Counted from the stretch's first letter, positions 1 to 8,614 are shown. The stretch is 31,491 nt of DNA from UBA6109 sp035366835 (GCA_035366835.1 DAOSIS010000038.1:1-31491), one strand, 5' to 3'. Notes: generated from the sequence alone by a model not told the origin. A program made the numbers and translations.

Positions 1-1225
1 ACGGCTTCCGGATCGGATCGAACTTCTCGTTGGGCGCCAGCTCGAGTCCGGCTTTTTTCAGCATCTCGACGACGTAGCGGGCCATCGGCGGCGCCCCGAT
101 GATGCCGGGAAGCCGGATGATGACGTTCAGGAAAAGCGGATTGTCCGGCGGGAATTCCACGATATGGTCCCCCGGGGTGCGGGTGTTGAAGAACCGGACG
201 CCGGCGAAGGCGGCGATCACGTCCTTCTCCGATATGCCCGGAAGCAGGGTTCTGCCGATCGCCAGTCCCTTCAGCATATCCTCGCGCATCGTCCCCGTGT
301 CTCCCGGGTCTTCCGTGGGATCGTAAGTCCCGCATTCGACCATGATGTTGTCGATCCTTCTCTCCACCACCTCGATCTGCCCCGGTTTGTTCGGCCACCG
401 CACGGCGCCGTTCAGGAGCGGATTCAGCCTGCGATCCAGGAACATGAGCTGCGTCTTGTTGAATTTCAGCCCCCAGTTCCGGCTCCCGCCCATGTCCGCG
501 ACCTTGTCCGCCCATCCGCCCGCCGCGTTGACGACGAATCTCGTCTTGATCGCGCCGTTCGTCGTCTGCACCGTCTGGGAATTCTGGTGTCTGGTGATCC
601 CCGTGACGTCGGCGTTCAACAGGATCCTGGTTCCGTTCTCGACGGCATTCTCGGCGATGGCGATGACGAGCTCGGGGGGAAAGACGTCGATGATGTGGTC
701 CTTGGCGTAAAGGGCCGTTTCGATATCCCTGCTGATGTGCGGCTCGAGCTCGAAAATCCTGTCCCTGCCGACCTGCTCGAAATCCGCGTAGATGCCGCCG
801 GCCATCCGGCCCAGCATGAGGTACTTCTTGAAGTCTTCGGCGTGCTCCTTGTTCTTCCCGACGATCAGCAGGTGCGTGTTCTTGTGCTCCACACCAAGAT
901 CGTCCAGAATCCGGCCCCACTCGTCAAAGCCTTCCTCGTTCCACTGGTTCACCAGCGCCTTCGTATCGTGCACGTTCTCGACCGTCAGCGGCGTCCCCGG
1001 AGGCAGGACCACGCTCTTCAGGATCATGGAACCGACCATGTTGAGCCCTGTGTAGATGTGCCCCAGCGTCGCCTTGCTGGCGCCGGCGGCCAGTTCCCCG
1101 CTCCGTTCCACGAGAATCACGTCGACCTTGTATCTCGACAGCTCCCGGGCGATCGCTACTCCGGTAAAACCGCCACCAATGATGACGACCTCTGTTTCCA
1201 ACGTTCCCAACGCCCTTCCCTCCAT
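1..1225 (-). CDS. FAD-dependent oxidoreductase, GlpA/DAO-like (partial, 3' end outside window)
   Basis: About 408 codons are visible before the window edge cuts the gene. The N-terminus carries a Rossmann FAD-binding motif (VVIIGGGFTGVAIAREL), followed by an acidic VER end and a GASKATLGHI segment, as in the DAO/glycerol-3-phosphate dehydrogenase and LhgO group of flavoproteins, which oxidise hydroxy acids or polyol phosphates. The substrate cannot be assigned, and a possible C-terminal [2Fe-2S] domain would lie outside the window. The start is uncertain. ATG at 1225 has no clear ribosome site, whereas TTG at 1210 lies 8 bases after a GGAGG, giving a protein that begins MGTLETEVV. It follows the OYE-like gene by about 80 bases and is probably the last visible gene of the operon that begins with the ThDP enzyme. 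Confidence 0.8.
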   Translation of the reverse strand, partial: MEGRALGTLETEVVIIGGGFTGVAIARELSRYKVDVILVERSGELAAGASKATLGHIYTGLNMVGSMILKSVVLPPGTPLTVENVHDTKALVNQWNEEGFDEWGRILDDLGVEHKNTHLLIVGKNKEHAEDFKKYLMLGRMAGGIYADFEQVGRDRIFELEPHISRDIETALYAKDHIIDVFPPELVIAIAENAVENGTRILLNADVTGITRHQNSQTVQTTNGAIKTRFVVNAAGGWADKVADMGGSRNWGLKFNKTQLMFLDRRLNPLLNGAVRWPNKPGQIEVVERRIDNIMVECGTYDPTEDPGDTGTMREDMLKGLAIGRTLLPGISEKDVIAAFAGVRFFNTRTPGDHIVEFPPDNPLFLNVIIRLPGIIGAPPMARYVVEMLKKAGLELAPNEKFDPIRKP

Positions 1226-1279
1226 TCCAAGCCCCAGCGCTGCCCCTTCAACGACGTCGCCGCCCGCCGGTCCCCTGTT

Positions 1280-1295
1280 TTCCGCGAGCGCGGAA
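1280..1295 (-). other. small stem-loop between flavoprotein genes
   Basis: TTCCGCG and CGCGGAA form a perfect 7-bp inverted repeat separated by 2 bases, just after the stop of the OYE-like gene. No T-run follows on the minus strand, so it does not look like an intrinsic terminator. It may only mark the junction or affect mRNA decay. Confidence 0.35.
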
Positions 1296-1307
1296 GGTCC
1301 GCAAAGG

Positions 1308-3251
1308 CTATATGCTCCGGCCGACCGCCGCCCCTTCCGAAATCGCATGGGAGATCTTGCGCGGTTCCTTCGCATCACCGATCACATGAATTTCCATCTT
1401 CTTTCCCGCCACGGAAGCGGAAAGGGGCTCCGAGGACTTCATCCCCATGGCCAGTACGACGGTGTCCACGCCCCGGATCGCTTCCTCTTTTTCGCCCCGC
1501 ACGATCGTGACCTGATCACCGGAAATCGCGGCCAGACGGGCCGACGTGACCACCGTCACGCCGTATGCCTTCAGCCGCTCGGTCTGGAGCCCTTTCGAGG
1601 TGACCGGGCAGTCCCTTGCGATGTCGGCGAGCATTTCGATCAGCGTGACCTTGCAGCCGCGCTCGCTCAGGTAGTCGGCTGCCTCGCAGCCGACCATTCC
1701 GCCTCCCACGATCACGACCCTGCCCGATACCCGCGCCGCCCCGGCCAGGACATCGACCGCGGTTACCACGTTCGGCCCGCCGCCTCCCGGAACGTCCGCG
1801 GGCACCGGCGTCGCCCCGGTGGCGAGAATCAGGACGTCCGGTTTTCTTTCCTCGATCAGCTCCGGCGTCGCCTCCGTGTTCCTTTCGATCCGGACGCCGT
1901 TCTTCTCCGCCTGCAGGGAGAGCCATCCGACCGCCATGGCATTGTCCTGACGGTAGGGGGCGTAGGCGGAGAGGATGAATTGCCCGCCCAGCGAACCCTT
2001 CTTTTCCAGAAGGGTGACGTCGTGGCCGCGCAATGCGGCCACGCGGGCCGCCTCCAAACCGGCGGGACCGCCGCCGACGACCAGGACTTTTTTCGCTTTG
2101 GATGCCGGCAGGATCCGCGTTTCATCCTCCCTGCCCACCGTGGGGTTGAGCACGCAGGAAATCGCCTTGCCCGCAAAAATGCCTTCGGGATGGAGACACC
2201 CCTGGCAGCAGCCGATGCACCTGCGGATGTCCTCCGGACGGCCTGCTTTGGCCTTGTTCGGCCATTCCTCATCGGCCAGGAAGGCGCGGGTCATGCCTAC
2301 GAAATCCGCCCGCCCTTCTTCCAGAATCTGCTCCGCCAGAAGCGGATCGTTGATCCGCCCGTTGACCACGACCGGAACGCTCACAGACCGTTTGACGGCC
2401 TCGGCGCCGGCTACATTGAATCCGGGCCTCATTTCCGTCGGCGGAAGCATGGTCGGCATGCTGGCGTAGGTTCCCGCACTGACATCCACGGCGTCCAGCC
2501 CTTCCCGTACCAGGAGCGATGCGATGACCCTCGCGTCCTCCAGGATCAGTCCGTCCGGCACCGGCTCGAAGGCGTTCATGCGGAGAACCACCGGGTAATC
2601 GCTCCCGACCTTTTTCCGGATCGTCCGGATGACCTCGCGCGGGAACCTCAGGCGGTTCTCCAGCGTGCCGCCGTACCGGTCCGTGCGTTTGTTCGCCGAC
2701 GGAGAAAGAAACTGGGCGATCAGGTACCCGTGTGCGGCGTGGATGCACACTCCGTCGATGCCGGCCTCCTTCGCCCGGGCGGCCGAGAGACCGAACTGCT
2801 CGACGATCTCCTCGATGTCTGCGATGCTCAGCTCCCTGGGGACCTCGCGGACGTAAGGGCAGGCGATCGGAGAAGGGGCGACCCTCTCCAGTTGCCCGTT
2901 CTTCCCGATGGAACGCCCCTGCCGGCCGTCATGGCCCAGCTGGATGAAGAACTTCGCGCCCTGCCGCCTGACTCTTTCGGCCAGATTCTTCCAGCCGGGG
3001 ATAAACCGGTCGTCCCAGATGGCGATTCCCATGAAGCCCTCGCGCCGGGGGTGGGGCACGACTCTGGTGTGGGATGAGACGATCAGCCCTGCGCCGCCCT
3101 TCGCGCGTTCCTCATAATAGCGGGTGATTCTTTCGCCCACGCTGCCGTCCAAGTCTTCGAGAAGCGCCCCCATGGCGTTCATGACGATTCGGTTCCTGAT
3201 TTCAAGCGAGCCGATCCGTCCCGGGGTGAATAATTTTTCAAATGGTTTCAT
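1308..3251 (-). CDS. NADH:flavin oxidoreductase, old yellow enzyme/FadH (2,4-dienoyl-CoA reductase)-like Fe-S flavoprotein
   Basis: A 647-residue protein with the three-part build of 2,4-dienoyl-CoA reductase, trimethylamine dehydrogenase and BaiCD. Residues 1-335 are the FMN TIM barrel, with HAAHGY at 171-176 and the SANKRTDRYGG loop near 185-195. A [4Fe-4S] site follows at Cys345, 348, 352 and 366. From about 388 there is an FAD/NAD(P)-binding half with VVGGGPAGLEAA at 391-402 and a second VGGGMVGCEAADYL motif. Such enzymes reduce activated C=C bonds or demethylate/oxidise small amines; the substrate here is unknown. The ATG has a good AAAGGAG site. It directly follows the TRAP-1 permease by about 20 bases, so it probably acts on the compound imported by TRAP-1 or on a product of it. 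Length is typical of the family. Confidence 0.9.
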   Translation of the reverse strand: MKPFEKLFTPGRIGSLEIRNRIVMNAMGALLEDLDGSVGERITRYYEERAKGGAGLIVSSHTRVVPHPRREGFMGIAIWDDRFIPGWKNLAERVRRQGAKFFIQLGHDGRQGRSIGKNGQLERVAPSPIACPYVREVPRELSIADIEEIVEQFGLSAARAKEAGIDGVCIHAAHGYLIAQFLSPSANKRTDRYGGTLENRLRFPREVIRTIRKKVGSDYPVVLRMNAFEPVPDGLILEDARVIASLLVREGLDAVDVSAGTYASMPTMLPPTEMRPGFNVAGAEAVKRSVSVPVVVNGRINDPLLAEQILEEGRADFVGMTRAFLADEEWPNKAKAGRPEDIRRCIGCCQGCLHPEGIFAGKAISCVLNPTVGREDETRILPASKAKKVLVVGGGPAGLEAARVAALRGHDVTLLEKKGSLGGQFILSAYAPYRQDNAMAVGWLSLQAEKNGVRIERNTEATPELIEERKPDVLILATGATPVPADVPGGGGPNVVTAVDVLAGAARVSGRVVIVGGGMVGCEAADYLSERGCKVTLIEMLADIARDCPVTSKGLQTERLKAYGVTVVTSARLAAISGDQVTIVRGEKEEAIRGVDTVVLAMGMKSSEPLSASVAGKKMEIHVIGDAKEPRKISHAISEGAAVGRSI

Positions 3252-3270
3252 GGAAATCTCCTTTTTTCGG

Positions 3271-4584
3271 CTATTTCACCATCATGTTCGGAATCCAGAG
3301 TGCCAGCTGGGGGAAGAAGACGCACAGCAAAAGCGCAAGCACCATCAGGGGGATATAAGGAGAAACGCCGACGTAAATGTCCATCATGCTCACGTCCTTG
3401 AGCTTCAGCCCCTTCATGTAGAACAGGTTGTAGCCGAAGGGGGGCGTGATCATGCCGATGATGATGTTCATGTTGAAGAGAAAGGCGAACCACAGGGGAT
3501 CAAAACCCAGCTTGATGGCCGCCGGCAGCATGATCGGCAGCGAGATCATCGTGATGGCGGTTCCGTCGATGAACAATCCCTCGACGAAGAGGATAAACAT
3601 CATGAGGAACAGGATCCCGTAGCGGCCGATCGGAAGGTCGCTCAGGAGGTTGCTCATGAAATTCGTGATGCCCGTGATGCCGCACACGGAGGAGAAGGTG
3701 GCGCCGCCGATAACGATCCACATGACCATCGCGTTCACGCTGAAGGTGATCATGACGGCTTCTTTTATCTTCTTGAAGTTCAGGTTGCCGTTGATCCCCG
3801 CAATGACCAGGGCGCCGACGGCGCCGACCCCGCCCGCCTCGCTCGGAGTAAAGGCGCCCGTATAGATGCCGCCGAGCACCAGGACCACGAGGATCAGCGG
3901 CGACATGACGCCTTCGAGCGCCGCGAATTTCTCTTTCCACCCCACCCGCTCCTCGCGGGGTATCGGCGGACCGAGCTCCGGCTGCAAGAAGCATCTCACG
4001 GCAATGTAACAACAGAACAAGAAGGAACAGAGGAGCCCGGGAATGATCCCGGCCATGAAGAGCTTACCCGTGGACAGCCCACCCAGGCCGCCGATGAGAA
4101 TCGCCGGAACGGAGGGAGGGATCAGGGGGCCCAAGGCCCCGCCCGCGGGGATGCACCCCAGGGCCATTCTCTTGTCGTAGCCCCGCCTCATCATTTCCGG
4201 AAAGGCCAGCAGACCCATCATGACGGTTCCGGTTCCGCCCAGGCCAGTGGCGGCCGCGATGACCGTGCAGATGATCACCGTGCCGATGGCAAGCCCGCCC
4301 CGTACGCCGCCCATCCATTTGTGCATGGTGTCGTAGAGGCGCTCGCCGACCCCGGCCACCTGCAGGATGACCGCCATGAAGAGAAACAGGGGAACGGCGA
4401 TGAAGATATCAAGGGTGATGCTCCGATAGGTGACGGAATAGAGGTTCGGCAGCGCGCTGGGACCCACGAAAACGATGTAGCCCATCACGGAGACCGCCAG
4501 CAGCGAGAACGCGATGGAGAATCCCGTCATCATCAGGATCAGCAGGGCGCCCCAGATGCATATGGTGATAAGTTCGACACTCAT
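3271..4584 (-). CDS. dctM: TRAP transporter large permease DctM (TRAP-1)
   Basis: A 437-residue, very hydrophobic protein with about 12 membrane segments and DctM-family landmarks: LFLFMAVILQVAG early on, the ALGPLIPPSVPAIL loop in the middle, and NMNIIIGMITPPFGYNLFY near the end. It is the Na+-coupled import channel of a tripartite ATP-independent periplasmic transporter. ATG 4584 is chosen because it has GGAGG upstream and overlaps the dctQ stop in an ATGA arrangement; a longer frame to 4620 would run inside dctQ. It belongs to the set P (6283), Q (5090), M. It is clearly more distant from the other two DctM proteins than they are from each other. Confidence 0.94.
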   Translation of the reverse strand: MSVELITICIWGALLILMMTGFSIAFSLLAVSVMGYIVFVGPSALPNLYSVTYRSITLDIFIAVPLFLFMAVILQVAGVGERLYDTMHKWMGGVRGGLAIGTVIICTVIAAATGLGGTGTVMMGLLAFPEMMRRGYDKRMALGCIPAGGALGPLIPPSVPAILIGGLGGLSTGKLFMAGIIPGLLCSFLFCCYIAVRCFLQPELGPPIPREERVGWKEKFAALEGVMSPLILVVLVLGGIYTGAFTPSEAGGVGAVGALVIAGINGNLNFKKIKEAVMITFSVNAMVMWIVIGGATFSSVCGITGITNFMSNLLSDLPIGRYGILFLMMFILFVEGLFIDGTAITMISLPIMLPAAIKLGFDPLWFAFLFNMNIIIGMITPPFGYNLFYMKGLKLKDVSMMDIYVGVSPYIPLMVLALLLCVFFPQLALWIPNMMVK

Positions 4585-5090
4585 GGCTTCTTTTCCTCCC
4601 CCTCCTTCAAGGCCATCCAATTGCGGAGAAATTTCGCTATCCCCTCCAAGAACAAGAGCAGAAAACCAAAAGCGATCAAAATCTTGAGGGGATAGAGCGG
4701 CGGTGCAAAGAAGGTCTCGGAAACCTCGAGCGTCTTCACCGAGAGAGCCGCCTGCTCAAGCCCGGACCAGAGCAGGACGCCGCTGCCGAGAAAGAGGAAG
4801 ACGGAGGTAACCATCTCGACGACGATCCGCTTCCTCCTGGACAGAAGCGTGGTGACCACATCCACGCCCACATGCCCGTCCTGGAGCAGCGTGTACGAAC
4901 CGCCGATCGCCACCAGCGCGCCGAGAAATTGGACGTTGATGTCCCACGCCCATACCGTCGGGCTGTTGAGAAGGTAGCGGAGGGACACGTCGTAGGCAAC
5001 GAGAAGGCACAACGGGATGATCAGCCAGCCCACCACGCTTCCCGTTCGCATGACGATTTTGTCGATGAAATCACAGAATTTCGTCAGCAT
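4581..5090 (-). CDS. dctQ: TRAP transporter small permease DctQ (TRAP-1)
   Basis: A 169-residue membrane protein with four predicted helices and the DctQ-type segment DVSLRYLLNSPTVWAWDIN at about 30-48, followed by a GGSYTLLQDGHVGVDVV segment. It is the small membrane subunit that pairs with DctM. The ATG has an AAGGAG site 6 bases upstream. Its stop overlaps the start of dctM by four bases, so the two are translationally coupled. It is separated from the binding-protein gene by a 113-base gap that holds a strong stem-loop. Confidence 0.92.
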   Translation of the reverse strand: MLTKFCDFIDKIVMRTGSVVGWLIIPLCLLVAYDVSLRYLLNSPTVWAWDINVQFLGALVAIGGSYTLLQDGHVGVDVVTTLLSRRKRIVVEMVTSVFLFLGSGVLLWSGLEQAALSVKTLEVSETFFAPPLYPLKILIAFGFLLLFLEGIAKFLRNWMALKEGEEKKP

Positions 5091-5106
5091 AGAGAACTCC
5101 TTGTAT

Positions 5107-5122
5107 CCTGTGGGAACACAGG
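5107..5122 (-). other. small stem-loop upstream of dctQ (TRAP-1)
   Basis: CCTGTG-GGAA-CACAGG is a perfect 6-bp stem with a 4-base loop lying just before the dctQ ribosome site. It sits next to the larger stem-loop at 5126-5172. Confidence 0.4.
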
Positions 5123-5125
5123 AAT

Positions 5126-5172
5126 ACGGAGAGGGGGCGCCGCAGAGTGTTCACTCCGGCTCCCCTCTCCGT
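5126..5172 (-). other. strong intercistronic stem-loop between dctP and dctQ (TRAP-1)
   Basis: The arms pair along most of their length: 11 bp (ACGGAGAGGGG with CCCCTCTCCGT), then GCCG with CGGC, then GAGTG with CACTC around a TT centre, with only small bulges. No T-run follows on the minus strand. Its place directly after a binding-protein gene suggests mRNA 3'-end protection or partial termination that gives more periplasmic protein than permease. Confidence 0.65.
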
Positions 5173-5203
5173 CTGCACGCGTGACAAGGACCACCGTCGG
5201 AGG

Positions 5204-6283
5204 CTACAGCCTTCCGTAATCCTTCATCTGCTGTTTGATCACCTTGATCATCTCGGCGCAATCGGCGCTCTTTGCGGCCATCTTGGGATAAATCGTTTCC
5301 ACGGCCATCTTGGTGATCCGGTCGGTGTCTTCCGCAGACCAGCGGTAGATCTTCGCGCCGTATTCCTTTTGTGCATTGTGCATGACCCAGAGGCACTGGT
5401 TGCGCCAATGGCTGGATGCGGCATAAGCCCAATGGGGTGCCTCATTCTGGAGGATTTCCTGAATGTCCTTGGGCAATTTGTCATAAGCCGTCTTGTTGAT
5501 GATCAGCTGGCACAGGGCATTGTTCGGAGCCGGGGAAATCACCGCACCTTTTGCGACTTCCTTGAGCTTCAGTTCTTCCAGCGCGGCGATGCCAGCCACC
5601 CAGCCGTCGATGGTCCCCAGCTTCGCTCCCATGTAGACGTCGCCCCAGGGAATCGCCACCGGCGTTCCGCCGAGCATCTTCACGTACTCTCCCCAGATGC
5701 CGGACGTCCGGAGCTTCTTGCCCTTGATGGCTTCGGGATTCGGCGCCGGGAACATCGTTCCGACACCCACAATGGCGTTGGTATGGAAAGGCTGCCAGTA
5801 GATGTTGTGCTTGGCATAGGTTTTCTGGAGCATCTTGTACAAACCGTACTTGTGAAGGCACTCGTAACACTGCGCCTCGTCTTCCCAGAAGAAGATCCCG
5901 CCGGTTTCGATGTCCGTCTCGGGGATTCTTCCCGCGAAATAGCTTCCCATGCCGTAGGAGATCTGGACGACGCCCTGTCCCACAGCCTTGTCGATCTCGG
6001 TGATGGGAACGATGGCACCGGGCTCCGCCCATTCGATCACCAGCCGTCCGTTGGTCCTCTTGGACAGCATGTCGCACCACTGTTTCAATCCTGCGAACAG
6101 TCCCGTCTGGCCCTGCTTATAGGGTCCGTAGGGTGCCACGGTGGAGGGGAAGCAGGTCTGCCCTCTCCATTTGATGACGCTCTGGGAATGGGCGGTCTTC
6201 ACCGGAGATGCCATCAGCGCGGCTCCGCCGGCGACTACGGCGGATGTCTTCAGAAATTGCCTTCTGCTCATTCTATTCGACAT
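5204..6283 (-). CDS. dctP: TRAP transporter substrate-binding protein DctP (TRAP-1), Tat signal
   Basis: A 359-residue periplasmic binding protein. It starts with a twin-arginine signal (MSRRQFLKTSA, then a hydrophobic stretch to about residue 34), so it is probably exported folded. The canonical family ligand segment is intact: KGKKLRTSG with Arg192, the residue that in known DctP proteins makes a salt bridge to a carboxylate ligand, followed by PWGDVYMGAKLGTIDGW. A carboxylate ligand is therefore likely; its identity is open. The ATG has GGGAGG upstream. The gene lies between two strong stem-loops (6336-6370 upstream, 5126-5172 downstream). Confidence 0.92.
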   Translation of the reverse strand: MSNRMSRRQFLKTSAVVAGGAALMASPVKTAHSQSVIKWRGQTCFPSTVAPYGPYKQGQTGLFAGLKQWCDMLSKRTNGRLVIEWAEPGAIVPITEIDKAVGQGVVQISYGMGSYFAGRIPETDIETGGIFFWEDEAQCYECLHKYGLYKMLQKTYAKHNIYWQPFHTNAIVGVGTMFPAPNPEAIKGKKLRTSGIWGEYVKMLGGTPVAIPWGDVYMGAKLGTIDGWVAGIAALEELKLKEVAKGAVISPAPNNALCQLIINKTAYDKLPKDIQEILQNEAPHWAYAASSHWRNQCLWVMHNAQKEYGAKIYRWSAEDTDRITKMAVETIYPKMAAKSADCAEMIKVIKQQMKDYGRL

Positions 6284-6335
6284 AATTTTAGCCTCCCTCT
6301 TCTTATGATTCCTAAGTGTGAGAAACAGGATTCGG

Positions 6336-6370
6336 GGGCGATGATCGGAAGAACCTTCCGATCATCGCCC
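6336..6370 (-). other. perfect 16-bp stem-loop between the ThDP gene and dctP (TRAP-1)
   Basis: GGGCGATGATCGGAAG and its exact reverse complement are separated by three bases. It lies 34 bases after the stop of the ThDP-enzyme gene. On the minus strand it is followed by CCGAATCC, not a T-run, so a complete intrinsic terminator is unlikely. An attenuator or mRNA-stabilising hairpin at the operon junction fits better. Confidence 0.7.
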
Positions 6371-6403
6371 AAGACCGCCTTCGTTCATTGGAAGTCTGTA
6401 CCA

Positions 6404-8170
6404 CTACTGCTTCAGGTATTCCAGTTTGTCCCATCGCACCGGATATCCGCGGGTGATGCCGGGGGAGAAATAGGTCGGCGCTTCGCGGTCGGTGACGACC
6501 TCGATGAGGTAGGGCTCGTTCAGCTTGATCGCCTCCTGAATCGTCCCCTTCACCTCGTCGGAGCTGTGGATCCTCTTCCCCTTCACCCCGTAGGACTCCG
6601 CCATCTTCACGAAATCCGGATTGGAGACCTTCCCGTCCGTCTTCTGGAAGGTGGACCAGACTTCGCGTCCGTAGTTGATCAGCTGCCCGTGCCGCTCGAT
6701 GCTCTGCCCGTAGTTGTTGATCAGAACCCAAATCACGGGGATCTTGTACTCGACGGCCGTCGCCATGGCGTAACTCGACATGAGGAACGATCCGTCTCCC
6801 ACGATGGCCAAGGCCACCTTGTCCGGCCTCGCCAGCTTTACGCCCATCACGGCGCTCGCCGACCAGCCCATCTGTGCCAGGCCCGCGTTGTTGAAGAAGG
6901 TGTTCGGCTCCCGGACGATCCCGTATCCTTCATAGGCCTGCTGGATGTCCCCCGTGTCCGTGATCACGTTGGCGTCTTTCGGAAGGGCGCGGTTGATTTC
7001 GTAGGCCAGGCGGTTCGTCGTGATCGGGTCGGATTTGCCCTGGTTGTCCGCCTCGATCTTCGCGAGCCACTCTTCCTTCCACTTCCTGGCCTTGGCGACC
7101 CAGGGCTCGCGGGCCTTCTCGTTTTCCTTCCAGACCCCCTTGAGGCCCTCGAAGATCTGCCGCAATACGGTTTTCGCATCCCCCACGATGCCTACGTCGG
7201 CGGGGTAGCTTCTCCCGATGTCCAGTTGGTCGATGTTGACATGGATCAGCTTCGTTTCCGGGAAATTGTAGACCACCCCTTTCCTCCAGCCGGAGGTGTT
7301 GGCGTCGCAGAACCGGTTCCCGATGGCCAGCACCACATCCGCCTCTCTCGTGGCGTTGATGGCGCTTCCCCAGCCGCTCCGTCCGACGGGCCCCAGACAA
7401 AGCGGGTTGTCCTCCGCGACGACGCCCTTGCCGGGCATCGTCGTGACCAGCGGAATCTGCATCCCGTCGATCAATTCCTTCAGCTCGCCCCACGCTTCGG
7501 CGACGTGGACTCCGCCTCCCGCCAGCACGAGGGGCTTCTTCGCCTTCGCCAGCAGCTTCGCCGCCTCCTTGATCTGCTCGGGATCACCGCCCATCTTCGT
7601 CGTGATGACGTCTTTCTGGAACATGGTCTTTTCATCGACTTCCAGATCATGGGCCGAGACGTCGAAGGGAATGTAGACCGCCGTCGGTCCGGGCCGGCCC
7701 GTCCCCGCCAGCTTGTAGGCCTGCGTCAGCTGCCAGGCAAGAATGTCCGGACGGATGGCCCAGTAGACCCTCTTCGTGATCGGCCGGAAGACGTTCGGAA
7801 TGTCGTCGCCGCCGTGGACGCTCAATTCCTCCAGGCTCGAACGGTCGAGATAGTGCGTGGGCGGTCCCGTCGGGATCAGAAGAACTCCCGAAGAATCGAG
7901 CATCGCGCCCACCGTCGGCGATACCATGTTCAGAACGCCCGGTCCCACGCTGGCCATGACCGGCGCCACCTTGTGCTTCGCCCGGAAATAGCCGTCCGCC
8001 ATGTTCACGGCCGAAACCTCATGCTTCGGCTGGATGCCTTTCATCTTCGGCTTGTCCAGCAGACCGTTGAGAATGTTCCAGATCCCGTGACCATTATAGC
8101 CGAAGTAGTATTCCACTCCCAACTTCTCGAAACATTCGGCTACAATCTGACCTCCGTTCAACTTCTTCAT
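6404..8170 (-). CDS. thiamine-diphosphate-dependent enzyme, acetolactate synthase-like
   Basis: A 588-residue protein with the three-domain build of acetolactate synthase, 2-hydroxyacyl-CoA lyase and related enzymes. The N-terminal Pyr domain has the cofactor-activating glutamate, Glu51 in KHEVSAVNMADGYFR; this argues against glyoxylate carboligase, which has Val there. The central domain follows. The C-terminal PP domain has GDGSFLMSS at 458-466 and ends its Mg/ThDP motif at Asn485-Asn486. It should make or break a C-C bond next to a carbonyl. It is the first gene of an operon with TRAP-1 and two flavoproteins, so a catabolic role is likelier than branched-chain amino-acid synthesis; no small regulatory subunit gene is nearby. 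ATG 8170 has AAAGGAG 7 bases upstream; a TTG at 8176 is too close to that site. Confidence 0.88.
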   Translation of the reverse strand: MKKLNGGQIVAECFEKLGVEYYFGYNGHGIWNILNGLLDKPKMKGIQPKHEVSAVNMADGYFRAKHKVAPVMASVGPGVLNMVSPTVGAMLDSSGVLLIPTGPPTHYLDRSSLEELSVHGGDDIPNVFRPITKRVYWAIRPDILAWQLTQAYKLAGTGRPGPTAVYIPFDVSAHDLEVDEKTMFQKDVITTKMGGDPEQIKEAAKLLAKAKKPLVLAGGGVHVAEAWGELKELIDGMQIPLVTTMPGKGVVAEDNPLCLGPVGRSGWGSAINATREADVVLAIGNRFCDANTSGWRKGVVYNFPETKLIHVNIDQLDIGRSYPADVGIVGDAKTVLRQIFEGLKGVWKENEKAREPWVAKARKWKEEWLAKIEADNQGKSDPITTNRLAYEINRALPKDANVITDTGDIQQAYEGYGIVREPNTFFNNAGLAQMGWSASAVMGVKLARPDKVALAIVGDGSFLMSSYAMATAVEYKIPVIWVLINNYGQSIERHGQLINYGREVWSTFQKTDGKVSNPDFVKMAESYGVKGKRIHSSDEVKGTIQEAIKLNEPYLIEVVTDREAPTYFSPGITRGYPVRWDKLEYLKQ

Positions 8171-8568
8171 CTCCAATCTCCTTTCGCTGCGTTTTACGTG
8201 ACCGTACTTCTCTGAAGACGCTCCCGGCCTTCAGCGTGCGACCGTCCTTCCTGCGAAACTGCCGGGTCTCCGCGCGGCCTGGCCGCGGGCGCGGCGCAGG
8301 ATGGCGCTTGGAACAGGCAGGAATCGAAGCGATTACGACGAAGTCGTCGGGCTTGCTGATCTGGGAGGAAACTGCCGAGCCGATCGGCGCGAAGAATCGA
8401 AGGAAAACGTACCGGTGTTGTCGGGAGAGCGGAACGGCGAGGGGGAGCCAGCTGTAATCCGATCAATGGCACGAGCTCAGTTCCTTTTTGCGTGGGATCT
8501 CTTCGTGCTCGCAATCAAGAATCGATACGATGGCGGCAATGATGCCGGCCACAAAAATGTGGCAAATA

Positions 8569-8586
8569 TTGTATACGTATTTTGCT
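8569..8586 (-). promoter_or_regulatory. GntR-type operator candidate upstream of the ThDP operon
   Basis: TTGTATACGTATTTT closely resembles the two sites before the alcohol dehydrogenase gene, with the same orientation relative to the gene controlled and the same downstream ATTTT. It lies where transcription from the candidate promoter at 8586-8614 would begin, a position suited to repression. GTATAC-centred palindromes are known operators of GntR-family proteins, for example B. subtilis GntR. Confidence 0.55.
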
Positions 8587-8614
8587 CTATGTCCTAAATA
8601 CCCTCTCCTGTCAA
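8586..8614 (-). promoter_or_regulatory. sigma70-like promoter candidate for the ThDP/TRAP-1 operon
   Basis: On the minus strand a perfect TTGACA (8614-8609) is followed after 17 bases by CATAGA (8591-8586), a weak -10. The 11-base word GCTTGACAGGA also occurs upstream of the other GntR gene near 28511. Confidence 0.45.

Noticed and set aside
5100..5106. TGTATCC word near the dctQ ribosome site as another GntR site
   Set aside because: Only part of the TGTATACA core matches, and there is no promoter context.
8335..8370. TPP riboswitch, because of a CTGATCTGGG word near a ThDP enzyme gene
   Set aside because: The word is on the plus strand, opposite to the ThDP gene, and the other conserved block (CTGAGA) is not in place.
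8194..8514. Possible 106-codon minus-strand gene in the ThDP leader
   Set aside because: Arg/Pro-rich composition, no recognised motif and no good ribosome site; more likely chance in a GC-rich leader.
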